Positions 1-7,066 of a stretch of DNA of 12,530 bases are shown in pieces. The position numbers and the translations under genes are program-made. Numbering within the stretch: position 1 is the stretch's first letter; the number at the start of each line of letters is the position of its first letter. Source of the DNA: an uncultured Bacilli bacterium (GTDB taxonomy: Bacteria; Bacillota_I; Bacilli_A; RF39; UBA660); assembly GCA_910587745.1 (NCBI GenBank), contig CAJUNE010000032.1, positions 1 through 12,530 of the forward strand. The letters run 5' to 3'. The notes below the pieces were generated by a model. The model saw only the letters and a program-made list of their open reading frames with translations. It was not told the DNA's origin and did not search any database.

Positions 1-62
1 TAGAATTAAGTAATATAGATCGTGGAAATACTGAGTGCTTTCTATACTTTGATAAGAAATAA
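1..62 (+). CDS. 3' end of an unidentified upstream gene (partial)
   Basis: A reading frame entering from the left edge (codons begin at position 3) runs to a TAA at 60-62 and encodes the tail ELSNIDRGNTECFLYFDKK. The other two + frames have stops within the first 12 bases. An intrinsic terminator begins at the stop codon itself, which fits the end of a real transcription unit. Nineteen residues are too few to assign a family, so the function is unknown. Confidence 0.6.
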   Translation, partial: ELSNIDRGNTECFLYFDKK

Positions 63-84
63 GCAACTTTTAAAGTTGCTTTTT
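61..84 (+). terminator. Intrinsic terminator after the upstream partial gene
   Basis: A perfect inverted repeat, AAGCAACT (61-68) and AGTTGCTT (74-81) with a 5-nt loop, runs into five T residues at 80-84 and a further T-rich stretch. It overlaps the stop codon of the preceding frame and should end that transcript before the deaminase gene. Confidence 0.85.
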
Positions 85-104
85 CTTTTAATTTATTTTA
101 AAAT
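76..104 (+). promoter_or_regulatory. Probable promoter of the deaminase gene, overlapping the terminator
   Basis: A -35-like TTGCTT at 76-81 and a -10-like TAAAAT at 99-104 are separated by exactly 17 bases. The -35 hexamer lies in the 3' arm of the terminator hairpin. Transcription would start near 111, giving a leader of about 15 nt that contains the ribosome binding site GGTGG (117-121). An alternative -10 is TAATAT at 104-109. The sequence is AT-rich, so chance matches are possible. Confidence 0.45.
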
Positions 105-125
105 AATATTAGAAATGGTGGTATT

Positions 126-614
126 ATGGAAAGAAGAGACAAGATTAATTATTATCTAGATTTAGCAGAAGTAGCTCTAGAACGCTCTACTTGTTTAAGA
201 AGAAAATGGGGAGCAATAATTGTTAAAAACGATGAGATTATAGCTACAGGTTATAACGGCGCACCAAGAGGAAGAAAAAATTGTATTGATTTAAACTATT
301 GCATGCGCGAAAAACTAAATATTCCGCGTGGTGAAAGATATGAAATGTGTAGAAGTGTTCATGCTGAAGCTAATGCTATTATAAGCGCTGCTCGAAAAGA
401 CACAATAGGAGCTACTTTATATATGGTAGGTAAAGAAGCTATGAATGAAGATTATGTAAAAAATGCATGTTCTTGTGCTATGTGTAAAAGAATTATAATT
501 AATGCTGGCATTGAAAAATTAATTGTTCGAAATACTAAAAATGAATATACTGAAATATTAGTAAATACTTTTATTGAAAATGACGAATCTTTAGAAGGAG
601 TAAAAGGGTATTAA
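126..614 (+). CDS. comEB: ComEB-type deoxycytidylate (dCMP) deaminase family protein
   Basis: This is a zinc-dependent cytidine/deoxycytidylate deaminase family protein of 162 aa. The family converts dCMP to dUMP, feeding dTMP synthesis in the cytoplasm. The zinc site is visible: HAE at residues 79-81 (His ligand and catalytic Glu) and CAMC at 117-120 (two Cys ligands). The usual PCxxC is SCxxC here, a modest deviation. The N-terminal block CLRRKWGAIIVKND and YNGAPRG, with extra Cys at 53, 59 and 75, is typical of the ComEB/dCMP deaminase subgroup rather than tRNA-adenosine or free cytidine deaminases. The ATG at 126 follows GGTGG at 117-121. The gene stands alone between a terminator and a small-RNA gene, so it is probably monocistronic. 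The symbol follows the B. subtilis homologue; the exact substrate is inferred from the family. Confidence 0.9.
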   Translation: MERRDKINYYLDLAEVALERSTCLRRKWGAIIVKNDEIIATGYNGAPRGRKNCIDLNYCMREKLNIPRGERYEMCRSVHAEANAIISAARKDTIGATLYMVGKEAMNEDYVKNACSCAMCKRIIINAGIEKLIVRNTKNEYTEILVNTFIENDESLEGVKGY

Positions 615-661
615 AATTTAATAATAAAAATTATAAAAAATAGGAGAAAAATCCAAAAATA

Positions 662-690
662 TTGAAAAATACTTAAAAATATGGTATAAA
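662..690 (+). promoter_or_regulatory. Strong sigma-A-type promoter of the small RNA
   Basis: TTGAAA at 662-667 and TATAAA at 685-690 are separated by the optimal 17 bases. TGG at 682-684 makes an extended -10 (TGnTATAAA). This is one of the best promoters in the window and predicts a start at about 696-698, immediately at the first stem of the RNA. No coding region follows within 300 bases. Confidence 0.8.
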
Positions 691-696
691 TATAGT

Positions 697-859
697 GACA
701 GTGAATTATCTATTATGGTAATTATGCTGTTATCACTTGAGTGTTCGGTGGTAATCCGTGCTGCGGACGTTAATATCTTGCACCGATGCCGATTGTCATC
801 GTATACAATCCAGAACATGCTTTGTAGTATAAAAGCCTTTCTAAGGGCTTATTTTTTTT
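697..859 (+). ncRNA. Unidentified structured small RNA, about 160 nt
   Basis: An independent non-coding transcript is inferred from a promoter ending at 690, a terminator ending at 859, no credible ORF, and high GC (31 of 60 bases at 741-800, against about 10% in the spacer after it). Proposed elements are: a first hairpin with core AATTATC 704-710 / GGTAATT 717-723, extended by CAG 699-701 / CTG 727-729 and GTGA 695-698 / TCAC 733-736; a stem CGGTG 746-750 / CACCG 781-785 enclosing TCCG 755-758 / CGGA 764-767; a hairpin GATTGT 791-796 / ACAATC 805-810; and GTGTTC 741-746 pairing with GAACAT 813-818 as an outer closing stem, which competes for C746. I find no SRP RNA GGAA domain, tmRNA tRNA-like ends, RNase P core, or 6S-like long closing stem. 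The family is not recognised. It could be a trans-acting RNA or, less likely, a terminated riboswitch-like leader for fmt. Confidence 0.7.
833..859 (+). terminator. Intrinsic terminator of the small RNA
   Basis: The stem AAGCCTT (833-839) pairs with AAGGCTT-like AGGGCTT (844-850, with one G-T pair) around a 4-nt loop and is followed by eight T residues at 852-859. A possible competing hairpin, GCTTT 819-823 with AAAGC 832-836, would use the 5' arm. It is short, so antitermination is only a speculation. Confidence 0.85.
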
Positions 860-978
860 ATTTAAAAACAATATAAATTTTTATTAACTGAAAATCATAT
901 TTAATAAAAAAAAACATTATGAAAAAATAAATTAACTTATAGTGACATAAATAAAATAATGAAAAGAATAAAAGAGTG

Positions 979-999
979 TGATATAATTAATATGGTGAT
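979..999 (+). promoter_or_regulatory. Extended -10 promoter and ribosome binding site of the fmt operon
   Basis: TGATATAAT at 979-987 is a perfect extended -10 (TGnTATAAT). The -35 match is weak (ATGAAA at 959-964, 17-base spacing), as tolerated with an extended -10. The expected start is about 993-995, only some 9 nt before the ATG at 1003. The Shine-Dalgarno GGTGAT (994-999, complementary to AUCACC of 16S rRNA) would then sit at the very 5' end of the mRNA. This promoter probably drives the whole fmt-rpe operon. Confidence 0.7.
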
Positions 1000-1002
1000 T
1001 AT

Positions 1003-1932
1003 ATGCATATTAAAACAATATTTATGGGAACTCCGGATTTTGCAGTTCCAATACTTAATACATTAATACAAAATACAGAAGTGGTATTAGTTGTATCGCA
1101 ACCCGATGCTTATGTAGGACGAAAGAAAATATTAACATCATCTCCAGTAAAAAAATGTGCTTTGGAGCATAATATACCTGTTTTTACACCATCTAAAATT
1201 AGAGAAGATTTTGAAGAATTAAAAAAATACGATGCTGATTTAATTGTAACTTGTGCCTATGGACAAATTGTTCCAGTAGAAGTACTAGAAATACCTAAAT
1301 TAGGTTGTATTAATGTTCATGCCTCTATTCTACCTAAATATCGTGGAGGGGCGCCTATTCATCATGCGATAATAAATGGTGAAACAGAAACTGGCATAAC
1401 AATTATGTATATGGATAAAGGTATGGATACTGGTGATATTATTTCTATAAAAAGCATTCCTATAAAAGAAGATGATACAGTAGAGACTATGCATGATAAA
1501 TTAAGTGTTATAGGAGCGAGTCTATTAGAAGAAACTTTACCAAGCATAATAAATGGAACTAATAAAAGAATTAAACAAAATGAGGAAGAAGCTACATATG
1601 CGCCAACTATTAAAAGAAAAGATGAACATTTAGATTTTAATTTAACAGCAAAAGAAATATATAACAAAGTAAGAGGGTTAAACTCTTGGCCTCTTGCAAA
1701 TATAATAATAGATAACGAAGAAATAAAAGTTATAGAAGGGTATATTGGCGAAGAAACAAAAAAAGATGCAGGTATTATTAGTGATATAAGAAAAGATGCT
1801 ATCGGAATATCATGCAGTGATAAAATATATTATATTACTAAGTTAAAGCCGTTTGGTAAAAAAGCTATGTTTACTAAAGATTATTTAAATGGAGTTAAAA
1901 AAGAAGAACTATTAGGTAAAAAGGTTAAATAA
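1003..1932 (+). CDS. fmt: Methionyl-tRNA formyltransferase
   Basis: Formylates Met-tRNA(fMet) using 10-formyl-tetrahydrofolate to make the initiator tRNA used in bacterial translation initiation. The 309 aa length is normal. The N-terminal Rossmann-like domain opens with FMGTPDFAVPIL (7-18). The catalytic triad known from the E. coli enzyme is preserved as Asn104, His106 (NVHASILPKYRGG) and Asp142 (MDKGMDTGDII). The loop after RGG reads APIHHAI where E. coli has APIQRAI. The C-terminal OB-like domain includes the VRGLNSWPLA block near residue 225. It is the first gene of the operon, 25 nt before the membrane protein gene. def and priA, which precede fmt in B. subtilis, are not adjacent here. 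Confidence 0.97.
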   Translation: MHIKTIFMGTPDFAVPILNTLIQNTEVVLVVSQPDAYVGRKKILTSSPVKKCALEHNIPVFTPSKIREDFEELKKYDADLIVTCAYGQIVPVEVLEIPKLGCINVHASILPKYRGGAPIHHAIINGETETGITIMYMDKGMDTGDIISIKSIPIKEDDTVETMHDKLSVIGASLLEETLPSIINGTNKRIKQNEEEATYAPTIKRKDEHLDFNLTAKEIYNKVRGLNSWPLANIIIDNEEIKVIEGYIGEETKKDAGIISDIRKDAIGISCSDKIYYITKLKPFGKKAMFTKDYLNGVKKEELLGKKVK

Positions 1933-1957
1933 ATATTTAATTAGGAGAATTAAAAAC

Positions 1958-2659
1958 ATGAAAGAGAAAAAGTTAAAAAAAGAAAGTGCATTAAAGCAAA
2001 AAATAAAAGAGTTAAAAAAAACTAATAAAGGAAAAGCTATACTAAGGTTAATTAAATGGTGTATATTTTTTGTAATATTATTTATATTTTTAGCTATAGC
2101 ATCTTTAATGTCACCTAAAAATACCAGTATTAAAAAACCAAATAATGAAATAAATAAGCCTCAAGAAGAAATACCAAAAGATAATTGGAATGAAGAAACA
2201 TTAACTATTGAAACTATAAATGAATATCAAGAAAAACTAAACAATGATTATGATTATAAATATGAGATTAGTATTAATAAAGAAAAGTATATATTTTCTG
2301 GAACTAAAACTAATAATATAAATAAAGGTTATAAAGAGAGTAATACAGGAATAATTAAATATAGTATTGATAGTACTGGAACATATATGGAAACTACTAC
2401 TGAAAAAACTTTAATAAATAATTTATATGAAGGCATAGAAGAAAATTATTTAAATCCAATATATATATTAAATATCATAAAAGAATTAGAAATAACAAGA
2501 GACAAAGAATGTGATTGTATAGAGCCAGTATATAAAGCAAACGATAGTAAAAATATATATAGAATTACTACTTCTAATCAAAACATAACAGGTATTGATA
2601 TCACAGCTTTAGATTTTAGTTACATATACAATTTAGATTTCAAAAATATAATAGAGTAG
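1958..2659 (+). CDS. Unrecognised single-pass membrane protein in the rsmB slot
   Basis: A 233-aa protein that I do not recognise. Residues 1-33 are strongly basic and Lys-rich (cytoplasmic by the positive-inside rule), followed by one hydrophobic segment at about 34-51 and a Pro/Lys/Asn-rich linker (53-76). The C-terminal domain of about 155 residues is polar, predicted extracytoplasmic and rich in Asn, Ile, Tyr and Glu. It shows alternating beta-like stretches such as YKYEISINKEKYIFSGT and two close Cys (CDC, about 184-186). There is no lipobox or catalytic motif. The ATG at 1958 follows AGGAG at 1943-1947, and the gene lies 9 nt before rlmN, so it is translated as part of the operon. In B. 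subtilis this position encodes the 16S rRNA methyltransferase RsmB; this protein bears no resemblance to it. A role linked to the wall-sensing kinase encoded downstream is possible but is only inferred from context. Confidence 0.85.
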   Translation: MKEKKLKKESALKQKIKELKKTNKGKAILRLIKWCIFFVILFIFLAIASLMSPKNTSIKKPNNEINKPQEEIPKDNWNEETLTIETINEYQEKLNNDYDYKYEISINKEKYIFSGTKTNNINKGYKESNTGIIKYSIDSTGTYMETTTEKTLINNLYEGIEENYLNPIYILNIIKELEITRDKECDCIEPVYKANDSKNIYRITTSNQNITGIDITALDFSYIYNLDFKNIIE

Positions 2660-2668
2660 GAAGATAAA

Positions 2669-3694
2669 ATGAAAGAAAATTTATTTAATAAAACACGAGA
2701 AGAACTAGAAAATTATTTTATATCAATTGGCGAAAAAAAATTTAAAGCATTACAAGTATATGAATGGTTATATGAAAAAAGAGAGTTTAATATTGATAAT
2801 TTTTCAAATATAAAAAAAGAAATTAGAGAACAATTAAAAAAAGATTTTAGTACAGACATAATAAATATTGAAAAAAAGCAAGAAGATAATTTAACCAAAA
2901 AGTATTTATTTAAATTATTAGATGGTGAATTTATTGAAGCGGTAGTTATGGAACATGATTATGGAACATCGATTTGTGTATCAAGTGAAGTAGGGTGCAA
3001 TATGGCTTGTAAGTTTTGTGAATCAGGCCGTCAAAAGAAAATTCGCAATTTAGAAGCATATGAAATCGTAGAGCAAATATTAGCAATTGAGCAAGATTTA
3101 CAAAAAAGATTATCAAGTGTTGTAATTATGGGTATTGGTGAACCTTTAGATAATTATGAAAATATTATAAAATTTATTAAAATTATAAATGATCCTAAAG
3201 GTATAGCAATTGGAGCAAGACATATTACTTTATCTACTTGTGGGTTAGTACCTAAAATATATGAATTATCTAAATTACCACTTCAAATTAATTTAGCAAT
3301 ATCCCTTCATGCATCTAATAATGCATTAAGAGATAAGTTAATGCCTGTAAATAAAGTGTATAATATTGACAACTTATTACAAGCAATTAAAGATTATTTA
3401 CAAGCTACTAGTAGACGAGTAACTATAGAATATGTTATGCTAGATAATGTAAATGATAGTAAGGCTAATGCTTTAGAATTAGCGAATCTTTTTAAAGGAA
3501 TGAATATATACGTTAATTTAATTCCTTATAATGAAACTAATCATTTAGAATTTAAGAGAAGTAGTAAAAACAAAATTTTAGCATTTTATGATACCTTAAA
3601 AAAATCAAACATAAATTGTACTATAAGGCGTGAATTTGGTAGTAATATTGATGCTGCTTGTGGTCAATTAAGAGGAAAACAAAAAGATTCATAG
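2669..3694 (+). CDS. rlmN: 23S rRNA (A2503-C2) / tRNA (A37-C2) methyltransferase RlmN
   Basis: Radical SAM enzyme that methylates C2 of A2503 in 23S rRNA and, in E. coli, A37 of some tRNAs. At 341 aa it has the usual length. The [4Fe-4S] motif CxxxCxxC is Cys110, Cys114 and Cys117. The two mechanistic cysteines correspond to Cys103 (in CVSSEVGC, E. coli Cys118) and Cys331 (in IDAACGQL, E. coli Cys355). GEPLDNY at 157-163 is the SAM-contacting glutamate motif. The N-terminal helical RNA-binding region (FKALQVYEWLY, 25-35) is present. The related resistance methylase Cfr shares this core, but the position between fmt and prpC supports the housekeeping RlmN. The ATG at 2669 follows AGGAAG at about 2658-2663. 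Confidence 0.96.
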   Translation: MKENLFNKTREELENYFISIGEKKFKALQVYEWLYEKREFNIDNFSNIKKEIREQLKKDFSTDIINIEKKQEDNLTKKYLFKLLDGEFIEAVVMEHDYGTSICVSSEVGCNMACKFCESGRQKKIRNLEAYEIVEQILAIEQDLQKRLSSVVIMGIGEPLDNYENIIKFIKIINDPKGIAIGARHITLSTCGLVPKIYELSKLPLQINLAISLHASNNALRDKLMPVNKVYNIDNLLQAIKDYLQATSRRVTIEYVMLDNVNDSKANALELANLFKGMNIYVNLIPYNETNHLEFKRSSKNKILAFYDTLKKSNINCTIRREFGSNIDAACGQLRGKQKDS

Positions 3695-3724
3695 AAGGTT
3701 AGACAAAGAGGGAAAGTGATGTAA

Positions 3725-4471
3725 ATGAAATCATTTTATCTAACAGATACAGGAAAAGTTCGAACACATAATGAAGATTCCGTTACTATATTAAAAAATG
3801 CTAACGGCGAACATTTAATGATTGTATGTGATGGCATGGGAGGGCATAGAAAAGGTGAAGTAGCTAGTTCTATGGCTATTGCAGCTTTAGGTACGAGGTT
3901 CAATAAAATATCAAGTATTGGTTCGAAACTAGATGCAGTAAATTGGTTAAATGATAGTATAAGTGAAATTAATAAGAATATATTAGAATATGCCGAGGCT
4001 AATCCTGATTCTACTGGTATGGGAACAACCATAGTCGTGGCACTTTTAACACATGATTATTTAATATTTGGCAATATCGGTGATTCATCAGGTTTTGTTA
4101 TAAAAAAAGGAAAAATGCATAAAGTAACAAAAGATCATACATTAGTAAATTTACTAGTTCAAGCTGGAAATTTAACTGAAGAAGAAGCAAAATTTCATCC
4201 TAAAAAGAATGTTTTAATGAAAGCACTTGGTGCTGCTGAAAAATGTGAACTAGATATTTTTGATGTCGACATGACAGTTGATGGTATATTTTTATGTAGT
4301 GATGGCTTAACTAATATGTTAACATTTGATCAAATAGAAAAAGTCTTAGATGAAGAAAACATAGCTATAGAAGAAAAAGTAAGTAAATTAATCAGAAAAT
4401 GTAACGCAAGAGGCGGAACGGATAATATTTCCATCGCATATTTAATTATTAACGAAGGGAGTAGCTCATAA
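3725..4471 (+). CDS. prpC: PP2C-family Ser/Thr protein phosphatase, partner of PrkC
   Basis: Metal-dependent phosphatase that reverses phosphorylation by the neighbouring kinase. The 248 aa are a single PPM/PP2C domain. Visible motifs are VRTHNED (12-18), the metal-binding DGMGGH (36-41), TGMGTT (97-102), GDSS (120-123), a VTKDHT block (134-139), CSDGL (191-195, metal Asp193) and GGTDNIS (230-236, metal Asp233). The usual GDSR is GDSS, a loss of one commonly conserved arginine, although all metal-binding aspartates remain. No membrane segment is present, so the protein is cytosolic. The stop codon TAA shares its last base with the prkC start, a coupling typical of this phosphatase/kinase pair. 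Synonyms for the family are Stp and PphP. Confidence 0.95.
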   Translation: MKSFYLTDTGKVRTHNEDSVTILKNANGEHLMIVCDGMGGHRKGEVASSMAIAALGTRFNKISSIGSKLDAVNWLNDSISEINKNILEYAEANPDSTGMGTTIVVALLTHDYLIFGNIGDSSGFVIKKGKMHKVTKDHTLVNLLVQAGNLTEEEAKFHPKKNVLMKALGAAEKCELDIFDVDMTVDGIFLCSDGLTNMLTFDQIEKVLDEENIAIEEKVSKLIRKCNARGGTDNISIAYLIINEGSSS

Positions 4472-6240
4472 TGATAATGAAAGGGCAAAAGATTAGTGAT
4501 AGATATCAAATAATAAAATCCATTGGTGAAGGTGGAATGGCTAATGTTTATTTAGCCTATGATACAATTTTAGACCGTAATGTTGCTGTAAAAATATTAC
4601 GAGGCGATTTATCCAATGATGAAAAATTTGTGAGACGTTTTCAAAGAGAAGCTTTATCAGCTAGTAGTTTAGCTCACCAAAATATTGTTGAAGTATATGA
4701 TGTAGGTGAAGATAATGGAGAATACTACATTGTTATGGAATACATTGAAGGTAAACACTTAAAAAATCTGATTAAGAAACGTGGTAAGTTAACATTAAGT
4801 GAAGCGGTTGATATAATGCTTCAAATAACAGATGGTATGAGTGTAGCCCATGATTCATATATAATCCATCGTGACATTAAACCACAAAACATTATGATAT
4901 TAGAAAATGGATTAGTAAAAATAACTGACTTTGGAATAGCAATGGCTATGAATGCCACTCAATTAACTCAAACCAATTCTGTAATGGGGAGTGTTCACTA
5001 TTTACCACCAGAACAAGCTAGCGGACAAGGATCAACCCTGCAAAGTGATATATATTCAATGGGTATAGTTATGTATGAACTAATAAGTGGCGAATTACCA
5101 TTTAGAGGTGATAATGCTGTTGAAATAGCTTTAAAACAATTAAAAGAGCCAATCCCAGATATAAGGGAATTAGTTCCTAATGTACCTAGCAGTATTGTAA
5201 ATATCATTAAGAAAGCAACAGCTAAAAATCCTAAAAATAGATATAGCGATGCCAGAAGCATGCATGAGGATTTATTAACATGTCTAGATGATTCAAGAAG
5301 TTTAGAACCAATAATAAACTTTAAATATTCTGAGAATGATAATGATGATACTAAAATAATGAAGATGGTAAAAACAAAAAAAGACGAAGAAAAAAATATT
5401 TCAAAAGAAGAGAAAAAGGCTATTAAAGAAGATGAAGTAATAGTTAAAGAGATTAGAGGTGAAGATTTGAAAAAGCAAAATAGAATATTAATTATTTTAG
5501 CATTTGTTTTTACAGGATTGATAGTAGGTATAACCTCTGTCATAGTATTAATACCAATTATGACAAATGGCAAGCAAACTACAATTCCTGATGTATCAGG
5601 GTTAAGTGTTAGTGATGCAATTAAAAAACTTCAAGATGAAGGGTTTACAGTATCAGATGAACAAGAAGAAATATCTTCGACAGAAATTGAAGAAGGAAAA
5701 GTAGTAAGAACCAATCCTCCAGCTAACATTAAAAGAAAGAATGGTACTGAAGTAACGATATATGTTTCACTTGGGGATACGCAAATTTCCATCGAAGATT
5801 ATACAGGAAAAAGCTATCTTGAGATAAAAGGTAAATTAGAGGCTTTAAAATTAAATGTTATAATTGAGAAAAAAGATGTTGAAGAAGGCGAGGAAGACAA
5901 ATACGAAGATGGCAAAATAATAGAACAGTCAGTTAAAGCTGGAGAAAAGTTATCAGAAGGAGATACGATTACCTTATATATTCCAAATGTAATAAGTAAA
6001 TATCCTAATTTCACTGATGGAACTTGGACAACTACAGATGTACAAGATTTTGCTGATATGTATGATTTAGAACTAAATATAGAATATATAGAAACAGCAG
6101 ACCATGAACCAGGAGAGATATATTACCAATCTAAACCAGAAGGATATCAAATTGTTGCAGGTCAAACATTTAGAATTCGTGTGGCTCAAGCGCCAACAGA
6201 AGAAGATCCTGGAGAAGATTGTGGAGACGGTTTATGCTAA
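4471..6240 (+). CDS. prkC: PASTA-domain eukaryotic-type Ser/Thr protein kinase
   Basis: Membrane kinase that senses muropeptides or lipid II through extracellular PASTA repeats and phosphorylates cytosolic targets in growth, division and dormancy exit. The 589 aa contain: an N-terminal kinase domain (about 12-270) with GEGGMANV (19-26), Lys41, Glu60, HRDIKPQN (133-140), DFG (153-155), a Thr-rich activation loop with TQTNSVMGSVHYLPPEQA (166-183, autophosphorylation candidates Thr166 and Thr168); a highly charged juxtamembrane linker (285-336); one transmembrane helix at about 338-362; and three extracellular PASTA-like repeats at about 370-434, 437-504 and 506-573, the third divergent. The protein ends CGDGLC, leaving two extracellular Cys that might form a small disulfide loop. 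The ATG at 4471 is favoured over Met3 because AGGGAG (4456-4461) lies 9 nt upstream. The gene overlaps prpC by 1 nt and rsgA by 7 nt. Confidence 0.97.
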   Translation: MIMKGQKISDRYQIIKSIGEGGMANVYLAYDTILDRNVAVKILRGDLSNDEKFVRRFQREALSASSLAHQNIVEVYDVGEDNGEYYIVMEYIEGKHLKNLIKKRGKLTLSEAVDIMLQITDGMSVAHDSYIIHRDIKPQNIMILENGLVKITDFGIAMAMNATQLTQTNSVMGSVHYLPPEQASGQGSTLQSDIYSMGIVMYELISGELPFRGDNAVEIALKQLKEPIPDIRELVPNVPSSIVNIIKKATAKNPKNRYSDARSMHEDLLTCLDDSRSLEPIINFKYSENDNDDTKIMKMVKTKKDEEKNISKEEKKAIKEDEVIVKEIRGEDLKKQNRILIILAFVFTGLIVGITSVIVLIPIMTNGKQTTIPDVSGLSVSDAIKKLQDEGFTVSDEQEEISSTEIEEGKVVRTNPPANIKRKNGTEVTIYVSLGDTQISIEDYTGKSYLEIKGKLEALKLNVIIEKKDVEEGEEDKYEDGKIIEQSVKAGEKLSEGDTITLYIPNVISKYPNFTDGTWTTTDVQDFADMYDLELNIEYIETADHEPGEIYYQSKPEGYQIVAGQTFRIRVAQAPTEEDPGEDCGDGLC

Positions 6241-7061
6241 CAGGACGTATTGTCAAAAACATTAGCAATTCTTATGTTGTAAAAACAAAAGATAAAGATT
6301 ATACATGTACGCCAAGGGGTAAGTTCCGAGATATGGGGCTTACTCCTCTTGTTGGTGACATAGTAGAAATTGATGAAGAGAACAATTACATATTAAAAAT
6401 AGAGAAAAGAAAAAATGAACTTGATAGACCAAGAATTAGCAACATTGATTATGCTCTTATAGTTACGAGTATGAAAAAGCCAGATATATCCCTTAATTTA
6501 TTAGATAAGGAAATAAGTAGTATTATTTTATCTGGAATAGCACCAGTAATATGTTTTACCAAAATAGATTTAATTAATGATGAAGAAAAAAAAGATTTAG
6601 AACAATTAATTAAATATTATAAAGGTATTGGAATCGAAACATTTACAAATGACTTTTTAGAGCCTTTAAGAAAATACTTAAAAGGTCATTATATTGTATT
6701 AACAGGTCAAACAGGGGCAGGGAAATCCAGTTTAATTAACAGACTAGATCCTACCAAACATATTGAAGTAGGAGAAATAAGTATAGCTTTAGGAAGAGGA
6801 CGTCATACCACAAGACATACTGAATTTCACGAAGTAGATGGTTTTTATATCGCGGATACTCCCGGTTTTTCTAGTTTAGATTTAACAAAGTATAGTAAAG
6901 AAGATATTAGAGACTCATTTTTAGAGTTTAGAAACTTTGAATGTGAATATCGTGATTGTATGCATATAAAAGAAGAAAAATGTGAAATCAAAAGCAAAGT
7001 TAATGAAGGAATAATATTAAAATCAAGATATGAAAATTATTGTAATTTTATAAGTAGGTGA
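6234..7061 (+). CDS. rsgA: Small ribosomal subunit biogenesis GTPase RsgA
   Basis: Circularly permuted GTPase that checks late 30S subunit maturation and leaves upon GTP hydrolysis. The start is placed at ATG 6234, giving 275 aa: GGAG at 6223-6226 lies 7 nt upstream and the protein then begins MLTGRIVK, as homologues do. The longer frame from TTG 6219 would add five residues (MWRRF) and absorb the ribosome binding site. From ATG 6234 the order is an OB-fold (about 1-65), TKID (109-112, G4), GQTGAGKSSL (158-167, G1), the switch region GRGRHTTRH (187-195), DTPG (208-211, G3), then a zinc motif Cys237, Cys242, His244 and Cys250. G4 before G1 shows the circular permutation. The zinc knuckle is complete, so it should be active. 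The 7-nt overlap with prkC implies translational coupling. Older synonyms are yloQ and cpgA. Confidence 0.96.
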   Translation: MLTGRIVKNISNSYVVKTKDKDYTCTPRGKFRDMGLTPLVGDIVEIDEENNYILKIEKRKNELDRPRISNIDYALIVTSMKKPDISLNLLDKEISSIILSGIAPVICFTKIDLINDEEKKDLEQLIKYYKGIGIETFTNDFLEPLRKYLKGHYIVLTGQTGAGKSSLINRLDPTKHIEVGEISIALGRGRHTTRHTEFHEVDGFYIADTPGFSSLDLTKYSKEDIRDSFLEFRNFECEYRDCMHIKEEKCEIKSKVNEGIILKSRYENYCNFISR

Positions 7062-7066
7062 GTTTA

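Larger units (their letters stand above)
615..1002. other. Long intergenic region: small-RNA gene plus AT-rich spacer
   Basis: This is the only gap over 300 bases. Its left half holds a promoter, a GC-rich structured RNA and a terminator (entered separately). From 860 to about 978 the sequence is almost only A and T; I count roughly 10 G/C in the 100 bases from 861 to 960. I see no credible ORF, hairpin or operator there. The fmt promoter occupies the right edge. An antisense frame across 618-818 looks like a chance shadow of the RNA gene. Confidence 0.7.

Noticed and set aside
618..818. Antisense 66-codon frame across the small-RNA region
   Set aside because: It lies antisense to the RNA gene between its promoter and terminator, has no ribosome binding site that I can see and no recognisable protein features.
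697..859. Small RNA as SRP RNA, tmRNA, RNase P RNA or 6S RNA
   Set aside because: The SRP GGAA domain, tmRNA tRNA-like ends and RNase P core are missing, and the 5' and 3' ends do not form the long closing stem of 6S RNA. A GTTCGGTG similarity to a B. subtilis 6S product RNA, recalled from memory, is on the wrong strand for that role and probably chance.
691..947. Direct repeat TATAGTGACA at 691-700 and 938-947
   Set aside because: A single 10-base match in AT-rich sequence is expected by chance, and the contexts differ (no promoter spacing at the second copy).
2669..3694. RlmN homologue as a Cfr-type antibiotic resistance methylase
   Set aside because: It sits in the conserved fmt-prpC operon, with RlmN-like length and a typical IDAACGQL end; nothing indicates transfer.
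4998..5573. Long antisense frame (191 codons) inside prkC
   Set aside because: It mirrors the kinase gene, has low-complexity Ser/Phe/Ile composition typical of a shadow frame and no ribosome binding site or promoter that I can see.
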